Shown here: one piece after another, positions 17,832 through 26,553 of the stretch
How positions within the stretch are numbered: position 1 is the stretch's first letter
Layout: each line of letters begins with the position of its first letter
NCBI GenBank assembly: GCA_016286385.1
Contig: JAEESO010000001.1
Location: 124,001-188,000 of the forward strand
Length of the DNA: 64,000 nucleotides
DNA from: Bacteroidales bacterium
GTDB taxonomy: Bacteria; Bacteroidota; Bacteroidia; Bacteroidales; UBA932
Reading direction: 5' to 3'
Notes under the pieces: model-generated
Seen by the model: only the letters and a program-made list of their open reading frames with translations
The model's database searches: none
Told to the model about the DNA's origin: nothing
Position numbers and translations under genes: made by a program

Positions 17832-19100
17832 TTAGTCTTCGAATTCGGCGCGGAGAATGTTCAGCACCTCTTCCACTGTCTCGTCCTCAAGGTCTGCCCT
17901 GGTAGCGATGTCTTCCGGAGCAAGGGCCATGACACTGCGGGCAGTGTCGCAGCCGATTGACTGCAGACGCTCGATGATCCAGGGTTCGATGACATCCGCG
18001 AACTCGCTGAGAAGGACGTCGTCCTCCTCTTCCTCGTTCTTCTGGAGCTCTCTCCAGACTTCTATCTCACGGCCAACCAGCATGCCGGCAAGCTTGATGT
18101 TAACGCCGCCCTTGCCGATACCCTTCTTCACTTCATCGGCCTGCATGAAGACCTTGATCTTGTCCTCGGGGGACTGGCCCAGGTCTATGCGGGAGATGCG
18201 TGCGGGATTGAGGGCCCTCTGGATCATCAGCTGAGGGTTGGAGCTCCACTGGATGACGTCGATGTTCTCGTTGCGGAGTTCACGGACGATACCCATGATG
18301 CGGGATCCCTTTACGCCGATGCAGGCGCCGATGGGATCGATCCTGTCGTCGTAGGATTCCACGGCAACCTTGGCACGTTCTCCGGGGATGCGGACGACCT
18401 TCTTCACTGTGATGAGGCCGTCGTAGATCTCAGGGACCTCCATCTCGAAGAGTTTCTCCAGGAAGGAATCCGTGGTGCGGGAAAGGACGATGTAGGGAGT
18501 GGTGTTGTTCTTCATCTCCACGCTCTTGATGATGGCGCGGACGGAATCTGACTTCTTGAAGTGCTCTCCGGGGATCTGCTCACTCTTGGGCATACGGAGC
18601 TCGTTGCCGTCCTCGTCCAGGATGAGGACCTCGTTCTTCCAGGTCTGATAAACCTCACCGGTGAAGATCTCACCTACGCGCTCTGAGTACTTCTTGAATA
18701 CGTTGGCTTTCTCTATGTCCATGATTCGGCCCTGGAGGTTCTGGCGGATGTTGAGGATACCGCGGCGGCCGAAGGATGCGAGAGAGAGCTTGCGGGCGAA
18801 GGTGTCACCTATCTCGTAGTCGTCGTCGCCGGTTTCTGCGGCGATTTCCTCTACGGTAATCTGGGTCACGGGGTCTTCAACCTCTTCCACCACCTCAAAG
18901 TTCTGGTAGATTTCGCAGTCTCCCTTGTCCACGTTGATGATAACGTCAAAGTTGTCTGCGCTGCCGTAGGTCTTTGCAAGCTGTGTGAGGAAAACGTCCT
19001 TGAGGACACCCAGCATGACCGGACGGTCTATGCTCTTCTCTTCCTTGAAATCCTTGAAAGCGTCAATCAAGGTGATTTCTTTCTCTTTTTCTTTTGCCAT
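17832..19100 (-). CDS. nusA: Transcription termination/antitermination factor NusA
   Basis: 422 residues, the usual Bacteroidota length. The N-terminal RNA-polymerase-binding domain is followed by an S1 domain (GEIFTGEVYQTWKNEVLILDEDG), then two KH domains (GACIGVKGSRIMGIVRELRNENIDV and KKGIGKGGVNIKLAG), and an acidic C-terminal region with a helix-hairpin-like end. A promoter box and a terminator-type hairpin lie between rimP and nusA, which suggests attenuation of nusA-infB. Confidence 0.96.
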   Translation of the reverse strand: MAKEKEKEITLIDAFKDFKEEKSIDRPVMLGVLKDVFLTQLAKTYGSADNFDVIINVDKGDCEIYQNFEVVEEVEDPVTQITVEEIAAETGDDDYEIGDTFARKLSLASFGRRGILNIRQNLQGRIMDIEKANVFKKYSERVGEIFTGEVYQTWKNEVLILDEDGNELRMPKSEQIPGEHFKKSDSVRAIIKSVEMKNNTTPYIVLSRTTDSFLEKLFEMEVPEIYDGLITVKKVVRIPGERAKVAVESYDDRIDPIGACIGVKGSRIMGIVRELRNENIDVIQWSSNPQLMIQRALNPARISRIDLGQSPEDKIKVFMQADEVKKGIGKGGVNIKLAGMLVGREIEVWRELQKNEEEEDDVLLSEFADVIEPWIIERLQSIGCDTARSVMALAPEDIATRADLEDETVEEVLNILRAEFED

Positions 19101-19129
19101 TGTTATATATTTATTGTTTCTATTGCCAT

Positions 19130-19160
19130 AAAAAAAGATAGGGGACCGTCGTCCTCTATC
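19130..19160 (-). promoter_or_regulatory. Terminator-type hairpin in the nusA leader (putative attenuator)
   Basis: On the minus strand GATAG-A-GGAC (19160-19151) pairs with GTCC-C-CTATC (19146-19137) across a GACG loop, with one A-C mismatch. A run of seven T (19136-19130) follows directly. It lies between the TATCTTTG box at 19181-19174 and the nusA ATG at 19100, so any transcript from that promoter must pass it within about 35 bases. Confidence 0.65.
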
Positions 19161-19173
19161 TCGTTCACGGGTG

Positions 19174-19181
19174 CAAAGATA
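19174..19181 (-). promoter_or_regulatory. -7 box of the nusA-infB promoter
   Basis: Minus-strand TATCTTTG, a full consensus match, 32 bases downstream of the rimP stop and 74 bases upstream of the nusA start. It gives nusA a promoter independent of rimP. Confidence 0.65.
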
Positions 19182-19212
19182 AGAATAAATTCTTAAAATG
19201 CAAAGGGAATTG

Positions 19213-19623
19213 CTAAAACTCGATGTACGGCATTATCCTGTTCACGCCTTCAAGGCCGATGATGGCACCGTCTACGGTAATATCGGCCTCCGTTGCGGCC
19301 TCAAGTGTGCCCTTGACCTTTTTCCCGCCTTTGAGCCATACCTCCACCTTGGATCCTATGGCCTTCTGGAACTGTTTCAGGACCTTGAACGGGCGGTCTA
19401 GACCGGCCGATGAAACCGTGAGGGCGTAATCCTCCACGTCCTGGTCGAAGGCCTCATGCACCACCTTGTCAATGGCGCTGCAGTCTTCCCAGTCAACGTC
19501 TCCCTGCTCTTTCTCGATGATTACCTCAATGTCATTGTCCTTGGAAACAGTGACGTCTACAAGGAAGCAGCCCCTTTCCTCTATTGTGGCCGATATGGCC
19601 TCTATAATTGCTTCTTTAGTCAT
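19213..19623 (-). CDS. rimP: Ribosome maturation factor RimP
   Basis: 136 residues from the ATG at 19623; the longer version begins with a TTG. RimP assists assembly of the 30S subunit. The family layout is present: an N-terminal alpha/beta domain with FLVDVTVSKDNDIEVIIE, the central VSSAGLDRPFKV motif and a small SH3-like C-terminal domain (GKKVKGTLEAATEADITV). It is the first gene of the usual rimP-nusA-infB order. Confidence 0.92.
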   Translation of the reverse strand: MTKEAIIEAISATIEERGCFLVDVTVSKDNDIEVIIEKEQGDVDWEDCSAIDKVVHEAFDQDVEDYALTVSSAGLDRPFKVLKQFQKAIGSKVEVWLKGGKKVKGTLEAATEADITVDGAIIGLEGVNRIMPYIEF

Positions 19624-19641
19624 AGCTTTCAATTAACTTTA

Positions 19642-19649
19642 CAAATATA
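19642..19649 (-). promoter_or_regulatory. -7 box of the rimP promoter
   Basis: Minus-strand TATATTTG, 18 bases before the rimP ATG. It lies back to back with the plus-strand box at 19663-19670, 13 bases apart. Confidence 0.65.
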
Positions 19650-19662
19650 GGGAAAAAATGAT

Positions 19663-19670
19663 TAAATTTG
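19663..19670 (+). promoter_or_regulatory. -7 box for the coiled-coil protein/gpmI unit
   Basis: TAAATTTG, a full match to TAnnTTTG, 28 bases before the ATG at 19699. Confidence 0.65.
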
Positions 19671-19698
19671 CAGGTTAGAAAACTAAAATAGCTATTAT

Positions 19699-20505
19699 AT
19701 GAAACAGGTACGTATCGTTATCGCAGCACTTGCTGCAATCGCACTCTCAGTTACCGCCGCCCAGGCCCAGACCAACAAGGAAGCCGTCCAGGCTGCAGAG
19801 CAGAATCTCCAGCAGAAGGAGAAGGAACTCTCAGAAACCCAGCGTGCCGCCGACAAACAGATCTCCCAGAGCCAGACCCATATCAATAAACTGGAGCAGC
19901 AGTACGACAAAGCCAAGGACCAGTACAACCAGGGCAAGAAATCCCTTTCCGTGCTGAAGCAGTCCCTCAAGGCAAAGGGTGATGTAATCAAGGCCAAAAA
20001 GGCTGCTCTCAAGCTTGAGAAAAAGGCCCGCAAGGTGGATGACGGCAAGTTTGATTCTGCCGATAAACAGGCCGTAAAGGATCTTGAGAACGAACTCAAG
20101 GAACTCACTTCGGACCTGAATGTGGCCAAGAAGGATTACAAGGAGGCAGAGTCCAAGGTAAACCAGAACAAGAAGACCATGGACTCCCTGAAGAAGGAAA
20201 TCGGTGCTGCAAAGAAGGACATCGCCGCTGCAAAGAAAGATGTGAAGGCTGCGAAGAAAGAGGTTAACCAGGGAAAGAAAGACCTCAAGGAGCAGCAGAA
20301 TATAGCAAATAAGCAGGAAGACCTCATCAAGGCCCAGAAGGCCGCCGAAGAAGCCGCTGTAAAGGCAGAGGCCGCGGAGCAGAAGGCCGAGCAGGCTCAG
20401 GAGGTGATTGAATCCCATGAGGAGATAGAGGTCCCCGAGGCCCCCAAGCCCATCGTTCCCGCAGAACCTACTCCCGTCCCCGCACCTGCACCTGTAGTTG
20501 AATAA
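19699..20505 (+). CDS. Secreted Lys/Ala-rich coiled-coil protein
   Basis: 268 residues. A Sec signal peptide ends near AAQAQ (about residue 24). From residue 25 to about 235 the protein is an almost continuous coiled coil of Lys, Ala, Glu and Gln heptads with no Cys or aromatic core, and internal AAKKD-type repeats near residues 170-195. A Pro-rich tail ([19 protein letters not shown]) closes it. No enzyme motif is present. A periplasmic structural or peptidoglycan-associated role is possible but not shown. gpmI follows after 11 bases. Confidence 0.75.
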   Translation: MKQVRIVIAALAAIALSVTAAQAQTNKEAVQAAEQNLQQKEKELSETQRAADKQISQSQTHINKLEQQYDKAKDQYNQGKKSLSVLKQSLKAKGDVIKAKKAALKLEKKARKVDDGKFDSADKQAVKDLENELKELTSDLNVAKKDYKEAESKVNQNKKTMDSLKKEIGAAKKDIAAAKKDVKAAKKEVNQGKKDLKEQQNIANKQEDLIKAQKAAEEAAVKAEAAEQKAEQAQEVIESHEEIEVPEAPKPIVPAEPTPVPAPAPVVE

Positions 20506-20516
20506 TTAACCTGAAC

Positions 20517-22037
20517 ATGAATAGAAAAGTACTTCTGATGATCCTGGACGGCTGGGGTGAAGGCCGTCATGACTACTCAAACGCAATCTGGACCCAGGGC
20601 ACGCCCAATATTGACGCCCTCCGTGAGAAGTATCCTTACGGCCATCTTCAGGCCTGCGGTGAATACGTGGGGCTCCCGGACGGCCAGATGGGTAACTCCG
20701 AAGTAGGTCATATGAACCTTGGCGCCGGCCGGGTTGTTTACCAGGATCTTGTTAAAATCAACATTGCCTGCCGTGAGCACAAACTCCTTGAAAACAAGGA
20801 AATCAAGGCAGCCTATGATTATGTGAAAAAGAGCGGAAAGAAGCTCCACCTGATGGGTCTTACCTCCCACGGCGGCGTTCACAGCTCCCTTGACCACGTG
20901 TATGAATTCCTTCGCGTGGCAAAGGAAGAAGGCCTTGAAAAAGTGTACGTACACGCCTTCATGGACGGCCGTGACACTGATCCCCGCAGCGGCTTTGGCT
21001 TTGTGGCGGAACTTGAGGAGAAGATGAAGGAAACCACCGGCAAGGTGGCCTCCGTCTGCGGAAGGTTCTATGCCATGGACCGTGACAAGCGCTGGGCCCG
21101 TGTGAAGGAAGCCTATGACCTCCTTGTAGAGGGCAAGGGCGCCGCATTTGAAAGCGCCCAGGCCGGTATCCAGGCCAGCTATGACGCAGATGTGACAGAC
21201 GAATTCATCAAACCCATCGTGGTCACTGAAAACGGTAAGCCCGTTGCTACCATAGAGGAAGGAGATGCCGTCATTTTCTATAACTTCCGTAATGACCGCG
21301 CCCGTGAGCTCACTTCCGTCCTCACCCAGCAGGACATGCCTGAGGAAGGAATGCACACCATCCCCCTCTACTACTGTTGCCTCACTCCCTATGATGCATC
21401 GTTTACCGGAGTCCACATCCTCTTTGACAAGGAACTTGTGCAGGATACCCTTGGAGAAACTGTCTCAAAGGCCGGAAAGCACCAGCTCAGGATTGCAGAG
21501 ACAGAGAAATACGCCCATGTGACGTTCTTCTTCAACGGTGGCCGTGAAACCGTATTTGAAAACGAGGACCGTATCCTTGTTAACAGCCCCAAGGTTCCCA
21601 CATATGACCTCCTTCCCCAGATGAGCGCACCTGAGGTTGCAGAAAAACTCATTGCCCAGATCCGTTCCGGCAAACAGGATATGATCATCCTCAATTTTGC
21701 AAACGGAGACATGGTGGGCCATACCGGCATCTACAATTCCATCACCCGTGCCGTCACCTGCATTGACAAGCTTGTGGGAGAGGTGGTAAAGGAAGCAATT
21801 GCAAAGGACTATGTGGTGCTGCTCACCGCAGACCACGGCAACGCGGATTTCGCGGTGAACGCAGACGGTACCCCCAACACCGCCCATTCACTCAATACCG
21901 TGCAGTTTGTGGTTATCAACGCCGGGCCTGAAGTTAAGAAAGTGAAGGACGGCGCCCTTTGCAACGTCGCTCCTACCATCCTCAAGCTCATGGGCATCCC
22001 TCAGCCTGCCGCAATGACAGCAGAACCTCTTATTTAG
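20517..22037 (+). CDS. gpmI: 2,3-bisphosphoglycerate-independent phosphoglycerate mutase
   Basis: 506 residues, full length. Interconverts 3- and 2-phosphoglycerate in glycolysis. The alkaline-phosphatase-fold metal site begins MILDGWGEG, the phosphoserine nucleophile is S61 in [17 protein letters not shown], and [31 protein letters not shown] and TADHGNAD supply the remaining ligands. lpxD starts 1 base after its stop. Confidence 0.97.
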   Translation: MNRKVLLMILDGWGEGRHDYSNAIWTQGTPNIDALREKYPYGHLQACGEYVGLPDGQMGNSEVGHMNLGAGRVVYQDLVKINIACREHKLLENKEIKAAYDYVKKSGKKLHLMGLTSHGGVHSSLDHVYEFLRVAKEEGLEKVYVHAFMDGRDTDPRSGFGFVAELEEKMKETTGKVASVCGRFYAMDRDKRWARVKEAYDLLVEGKGAAFESAQAGIQASYDADVTDEFIKPIVVTENGKPVATIEEGDAVIFYNFRNDRARELTSVLTQQDMPEEGMHTIPLYYCCLTPYDASFTGVHILFDKELVQDTLGETVSKAGKHQLRIAETEKYAHVTFFFNGGRETVFENEDRILVNSPKVPTYDLLPQMSAPEVAEKLIAQIRSGKQDMIILNFANGDMVGHTGIYNSITRAVTCIDKLVGEVVKEAIAKDYVVLLTADHGNADFAVNADGTPNTAHSLNTVQFVVINAGPEVKKVKDGALCNVAPTILKLMGIPQPAAMTAEPLI

Positions 22038-22038
22038 T

Positions 22039-23028
22039 ATGGAATTATCAGCAAAATTCCTGGCACAGCTGCTTAAGGGTACCGTTGAGGGCGATGAAAA
22101 CGCCAAAGCTACCAAGTTTGCCAAAATAGAACATGGCAAGCCCGGTACCCTGAGCTTTTTTGCCAACCCCAAATACGAGCCCTTCGTGTACACCAGCAAG
22201 GCGTCCATTCTCATCGTGGGAAAGGACTTCCAGCCAAAGGAGCCCGTTACGCCCACTCTGGTGAGGGTGGAGGACGCCTACAGCGCCATCGCGGAGCTCC
22301 TTAAGTATGTGGCCGATAAAAAGAAGAAGGCAAAGCGCCACCGCAGCCTGAGGGCCCGCTGGTTCCTGTCCACTAAATTCGGCAAAAAGGTATACGTGGG
22401 AGATTACTCCTATGTTGGCCGCCACACTGTAGTTGGTGACAATACCGTCATCCATGAGCATGTGTACATCGGGGAAAACTGCACCATCGGCAGTAACTGC
22501 ATCTTCTATCCGGGCGTCCGTATCTATCCCGGAATGATAATCGGCAACAACGTCATCCTCCACAGCGGGGTTGTGATAGGGGCCGATGGCTTTGGCAACG
22601 CTCCTCAGCCGGACGGCAGTTGGGAAAAGATAGAGCATCTTGGGAACGTGGTTATCGGCAATGATGTTGAGATTGGCGCCAATACCACCGTAGACCGTGC
22701 CCAGATGGAATCTACCATCATCGGCAATGGCGTCAAGATAGATAACCTCTGCCAGATAGCCCACAACGTGATCATCGGTGACCACACCGCCATGGCTGCC
22801 CAGTGCGGCATAGCCGGTTCAACCCAAATCGGCAAATACTGCATCCTGGCGGGTCAGGTGGGTGTTGCAGGTCACCTCAAGATTGCAGACCACACCACCA
22901 TATGTGCCCAGGGAGGCGTTATCGGCAATATCCGTAAGGAAGGGGAAGTCCTTGTTGGATCGCCTGTCATCCCCGTAAAACAGTACATGAAGGCCTACGC
23001 TATATTCAAGCGTCAGGCAGAGGAATAG
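22039..23028 (+). CDS. lpxD: UDP-3-O-(3-hydroxyacyl)glucosamine N-acyltransferase
   Basis: 329 residues. Third step of lipid A synthesis. An N-terminal uridine-binding domain (about 1-100) leads into a left-handed beta-helix of hexapeptide repeats ([15 protein letters not shown] onward). The catalytic His is H242 in [17 protein letters not shown]-terminal helical tail ([18 protein letters not shown]) is typical. It is the first of three adjacent lipid A genes, lpxD-lpxC-lpxA. Confidence 0.95.
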   Translation: MELSAKFLAQLLKGTVEGDENAKATKFAKIEHGKPGTLSFFANPKYEPFVYTSKASILIVGKDFQPKEPVTPTLVRVEDAYSAIAELLKYVADKKKKAKRHRSLRARWFLSTKFGKKVYVGDYSYVGRHTVVGDNTVIHEHVYIGENCTIGSNCIFYPGVRIYPGMIIGNNVILHSGVVIGADGFGNAPQPDGSWEKIEHLGNVVIGNDVEIGANTTVDRAQMESTIIGNGVKIDNLCQIAHNVIIGDHTAMAAQCGIAGSTQIGKYCILAGQVGVAGHLKIADHTTICAQGGVIGNIRKEGEVLVGSPVIPVKQYMKAYAIFKRQAEE

Positions 23029-23058
23029 CGCCCTTTTTGATTTTTCGCATCAATTGCT

Positions 23059-23066
23059 TATCTTTG
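23059..23066 (+). promoter_or_regulatory. -7 box of the lpxC promoter
   Basis: TATCTTTG, a full match, 28 bases before the lpxC ATG, in the 66-base gap after lpxD. Confidence 0.65.
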
Positions 23067-23094
23067 CAAACTTTTTGATAAGGATAGGCAATTG

Positions 23095-24006
23095 ATGCGT
23101 TATAGTCAGCATACCGTAAAGAAAACTTACTATTTTGAAGGCAAGGGCCTTCATACGGGTACGTATGCCCATATGAAGCTAAAGCCCGCCCCCGCAGACT
23201 CCGGCATCAAGTTCCGCCGCACGGACCTTCCCGGCAAGCCCGTCATTGACGCCCTGGCAGAGAATGTGTCCAATACAGCCCGTAGCACAACCATCTCCTA
23301 CAAGGAAACCGTAGCTGTCACCATAGAGCACATCATGTCCTGCCTCACCGGCCTTGGCATAGACAATGCCGTCATCGAACTGGATAACATTGAAGTGCCA
23401 ATCATGGACGGCAGCGCCCGCTTCTTTGTGGAGGCAATTATGAAGGACGGCCTTGTAGACCAGGGCGTTCCCCGCAAGTTCCTTGACATCACGGAGCCCG
23501 TAGAAATCAAGGACTCCCGGTCCGGTTCATGGATAAAGGTGGAGCCTGCATCGGCCCCGTCAATTGACGTCACCGTGGATTTCGGCTCCAGGATTATCGG
23601 CGTTCAGAATGTCCACTGGGATATGGGCGTTGATTACGCAACGGAGATCGGCCCCAGCCGCACTTTCTGCTTTTTCCATGAGATAGAGTACCTCTACCGC
23701 AACAACCTCATCAAGGGAGGAGACCTTGACAACGCAATTGTGATTGTGGAGCATGAGGCCACTGAAGAGCAACTCAAGTGGGTTTCACAGCTCTTCAGCC
23801 TGCCGGATCTCCATGTGACCGATGACGGCTATCTGAACAATCTCAAGCTCAATTTCCCAAATGAATGCGGCCGCCACAAGCTCCTTGACCTCATCGGGGA
23901 CATCAGGCTGGTTGGCGGTTACCTAAATGCACGCATTACGGCCTTCAAGCCCGGCCACGCCCTCAATACAAAATTGGCAAAGCTTATCCGTACCAAGATT
24001 AAGTAA
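23095..24006 (+). CDS. lpxC: UDP-3-O-acyl-N-acetylglucosamine deacetylase, not fused to FabZ
   Basis: 303 residues from the ATG at 23095, preceded by AGGATAGG; the slightly longer version would use a TTG. Committed step of lipid A synthesis. The general base and zinc ligands are in place: E78-H79 (TIEHIMSCLTG), H261 and D265 (GRHKLLDLIGD) and the catalytic H288. In Bacteroides and Porphyromonas LpxC is normally fused to a C-terminal FabZ domain of about 150 residues. Here the protein stops after the LpxC domain and lpxA starts 6 bases later. Confidence 0.95.
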   Translation: MRYSQHTVKKTYYFEGKGLHTGTYAHMKLKPAPADSGIKFRRTDLPGKPVIDALAENVSNTARSTTISYKETVAVTIEHIMSCLTGLGIDNAVIELDNIEVPIMDGSARFFVEAIMKDGLVDQGVPRKFLDITEPVEIKDSRSGSWIKVEPASAPSIDVTVDFGSRIIGVQNVHWDMGVDYATEIGPSRTFCFFHEIEYLYRNNLIKGGDLDNAIVIVEHEATEEQLKWVSQLFSLPDLHVTDDGYLNNLKLNFPNECGRHKLLDLIGDIRLVGGYLNARITAFKPGHALNTKLAKLIRTKIK

Positions 24007-24012
24007 ACTACT

Positions 24013-24804
24013 ATGATAAAGATTCATCCCATGGCCTGTGTACATCCTGACGCCGTTCTTGGAGACGGCGTTGAGGTAGGGCCTTTCGCATTCATTGACT
24101 CTAATGTAACCATCGGTGCCGGTACAAAGGTGCTGAACAATGCCACCATTTACAATCACGTGCGCATTGGGGAAAACTGCACCGTATTCCCAGGAGCAGT
24201 TGTGGGCGCCATCCCCCAGGACCTCAAGTTTGAAGGAGAAGAATCCTGGGTGGAGATTGGTGACCGCGTGAACATCCGTGAGTGCGCCACCATCAACCGC
24301 GGCACAAAGGCCAGCGGCAAGGGCGTAACCAAAATCGGCAACGATACCTTAATTATGTCATACGCGCACATAGCGCATGACTGCACCGTGGGCAATCACT
24401 GCATCATAGTAAGCTACGTTGGCCTTGCAGGAGAAACAGATATCCACGACTGGGGTATCATGGGCGGCAAGTCCGGCTCACACCAGTTCTGCCGCGTAGG
24501 TACTCACGCCTTTGTGGGTGCTTTCTCAAAACTCTCCAAGGACGTCCCTCCGTATGTTTTGGCTGGCCGTGATCCCATCAGCTTTGAAGGCGTAAACCGC
24601 GTGGGGCTTCTTCGCCGCGGCTTCACTGAGGAAAAGGTGAATGAGATCAAGGATATCTATGACACCATCTACTTCAAGGGAATGAATGTAAGCCAGGCCC
24701 TGGAGTACATTGAGGCCAATTTCCCTCAGACCCCGGAGCGTGACACTATCCTGAGGTTCGTCAAGGAGTCTTCCCGCGGCATTATCCCCAAGCCCCGCCG
24801 CTAG
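24013..24804 (+). CDS. lpxA: UDP-N-acetylglucosamine O-acyltransferase
   Basis: 263 residues. First acylation of lipid A synthesis. A hexapeptide-repeat beta-helix begins at MIKIHPMACVHPDAVLGDGVE. The catalytic His is H122 in YAHIAHDCTVG. HQFCRVGTHAFVG and the GLLRRGFTEE helix of the C-terminal domain are typical. It closes the lpxD-lpxC-lpxA group. Confidence 0.96.
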   Translation: MIKIHPMACVHPDAVLGDGVEVGPFAFIDSNVTIGAGTKVLNNATIYNHVRIGENCTVFPGAVVGAIPQDLKFEGEESWVEIGDRVNIRECATINRGTKASGKGVTKIGNDTLIMSYAHIAHDCTVGNHCIIVSYVGLAGETDIHDWGIMGGKSGSHQFCRVGTHAFVGAFSKLSKDVPPYVLAGRDPISFEGVNRVGLLRRGFTEEKVNEIKDIYDTIYFKGMNVSQALEYIEANFPQTPERDTILRFVKESSRGIIPKPRR

Positions 24805-24809
24805 CATCT

Positions 24810-25421
24810 GTGCTCCTTTCCACGGCATATTTCCCGCCAGTCCAGTGGTTCGCCCTGGCGGCACGCTATAAGCAGGCCTCCCTGGAGGCCTGCGAGCGTT
24901 ATCAGAAGCAGAGTTACCGCAACCGCTGTTACATCCTTGCCGGAGATGGCGTCCAGATGTTGCAGGTGCCAGTTATCCACAAGGCCGATATGTCAATCCG
25001 CGAGGTCCTGGTGGATTATTCCACGCCGTGGGTCGTCCGCACTGAGCGTGCCCTTGACACGGCGTATGAGAATGCCGCTTTCTATGAGTATTACCGTGAC
25101 GGCCTGTTTGAAATCCTTGATGCTCAGCCGGAACGCCTGTGGGATCTGAACCTGAGGCTCATCCAGTGGTGCTTTGACAGACTGCATCTGACTTGCGCCA
25201 TTGAGCCCACCACCTCTTTTACGGCGCCGGATACCGTGGCCGATGACTACCGTTTCTCTATCCACCCCAAGCACCCTGATACAGTAATGCGTGACCTTGG
25301 CCTTGACAGGCCCTATTATCAGGTGTTCCGTGACCGTATGGGCGGTTTCACCCCAGGCCTTTCAATCCTGGATCTACTCTTCAACGAAGGCCCGGACGCG
25401 GTAGATTTTCTTTGTCCGTGA
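24810..25421 (+). CDS. WbqC-family protein
   Basis: 203 residues from a GTG start 5 bases after lpxA. It opens LLSTAYFPPVQWF, the WbqC-family signature. The family is found in O-antigen and lipopolysaccharide loci and its biochemical role is unresolved. Location directly after lpxA fits an envelope role. The last 48 bases overlap the end of tilS on the opposite strand. Confidence 0.8.
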   Translation: MLLSTAYFPPVQWFALAARYKQASLEACERYQKQSYRNRCYILAGDGVQMLQVPVIHKADMSIREVLVDYSTPWVVRTERALDTAYENAAFYEYYRDGLFEILDAQPERLWDLNLRLIQWCFDRLHLTCAIEPTTSFTAPDTVADDYRFSIHPKHPDTVMRDLGLDRPYYQVFRDRMGGFTPGLSILDLLFNEGPDAVDFLCP

Positions 25422-26549
25422 CGTGACTTTAACGCCGTTGTCAATGCAGTAGGGGATTACTGCAAGTACATGGTGAGGGTCTTTGGCCGATTTAAGCAGC
25501 GGTACGAACGGCTTTTCATCGGCAGGAATGTGGTGGTCCGTGAACCAGTCCTGCATCTTCTTCCGCCCCGGCGCCCCAAGGGGTTTGATCCAGTCTCCCT
25601 GTTCCCACTTACCTATAATATATTCCCCGGCTTTATCGGCATCCAGAATCAGCATCCCTTCCGGCTGGTTCACCGCCTGCGTCCCGTCCCAGGGCTCTTC
25701 GGAAATTGTATAATCAGGGGTAGGGGCAGGAGATATACTCCTGGGGAACTCCGTTCCGCTTCGCTCCACTCCGGCCCCTCCCACTGCCAAATGTGCCGGA
25801 CCGGGAGCAAGCTCCCTGTCCGCCCCATCTGTCAGCGGGCCCCTCCCCCTACCCATGTGCGGGGGTGCACATGTCCCCAGGAGCATATCTCCGGCCCCTG
25901 CAGATTCAATTTCCGAAGAAATCCTTTCCATATTACGGTTCAGGACCTCCACGAAGCGGGGGTTGATTTCACGGAAGACGGGGAAGACGAGGTTACGGAT
26001 CTTGTTGCGTTTGTAGTCGTTGAGGGCGTTTGTGGCATCCTCGCGCCATGAAAGGCCGTTTTCGGCGGCAAAGGCCTCAATCTCTTCCCGGGTCATACCA
26101 AGAAGCGGTCTCAAAAGGGGAACATCGGAAAAATCCGGATCCGGGATAAAACCGCTGGCCTTCATGCCGATGAGTCCGCGAACTCCGGTGCCGCGTAATA
26201 AATTAAGAATGAGGGTCTCTGCATTGTCATTGGCGTTATGCGCTACGGCAACCCCGGAATAGCCGTGCTCCCGGCAAAGTTCCCCAAACCAGTGGTAGCG
26301 GAGCCTCCGGGCGGCCATCTCTATGGAAATGCCTTCCTGGGTAGCATAGGCCGATGTCTCAAAGCGCTTTACGTGGCAGGTTATGCCATAGCGGGCGGCC
26401 CAGGAGCGCACAAAGGCCTCATCGCCGTCGGAATCGGCCCCCCTCAGGGAGAAGTTGCAGTGGGCAATGGCAAAAGGTTCGCCGCTTTGGCGAACCTTTT
26501 CTGCCAGGCACATTGAATCAATGCCTCCGCTTACTGCAACAAGTAGCAT
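25374..26549 (-). CDS. tilS: tRNA(Ile)-lysidine synthase carrying an in-frame hairpin element
   Basis: 391 residues from the ATG at 26549, which places the ATP-binding SGGIDS at 7-12 as expected; the longer frame adds unrelated residues. TilS converts C34 of tRNA-Ile(CAU) to lysidine and is normally essential. HCNFSLRGADSDGDE, AVAHNANDNAETLILNLLRGTGVRGL and RPLLGMTREEIEAFA are conserved. About residues 218-276 are a Gly/Pro/Arg-rich insert, encoded by the element at 25723-25898 read on its minus strand, between the catalytic domain (ending RISSEIES) and the C-terminal domain. The frame remains open. Confidence 0.92.
   Translation of the reverse strand: MLLVAVSGGIDSMCLAEKVRQSGEPFAIAHCNFSLRGADSDGDEAFVRSWAARYGITCHVKRFETSAYATQEGISIEMAARRLRYHWFGELCREHGYSGVAVAHNANDNAETLILNLLRGTGVRGLIGMKASGFIPDPDFSDVPLLRPLLGMTREEIEAFAAENGLSWREDATNALNDYKRNKIRNLVFPVFREINPRFVEVLNRNMERISSEIESAGAGDMLLGTCAPPHMGRGRGPLTDGADRELAPGPAHLAVGGAGVERSGTEFPRSISPAPTPDYTISEEPWDGTQAVNQPEGMLILDADKAGEYIIGKWEQGDWIKPLGAPGRKKMQDWFTDHHIPADEKPFVPLLKSAKDPHHVLAVIPYCIDNGVKVTSRTKKIYRVRAFVEE
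25723..25898 (+). mobile_element. Hairpin element, type A, inserted in tilS
   Basis: 176 bp with 25-bp inverted arms (25723-25747 and 25874-25898; 23 of 25 pair). The core follows the folP copy: CGCTTCGCTCC, two CCCCTCCC boxes, a hairpin 25797-25808/25811-25822 and a hairpin 25854-25860/25867-25873 with loop GGGGGT. Several stem pairs differ from folP on both sides, keeping the pairing. The arms share no sequence with those of folP. It lies on the plus strand, antisense to tilS. Confidence 0.85.
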
Positions 26550-26553
26550 AAGG

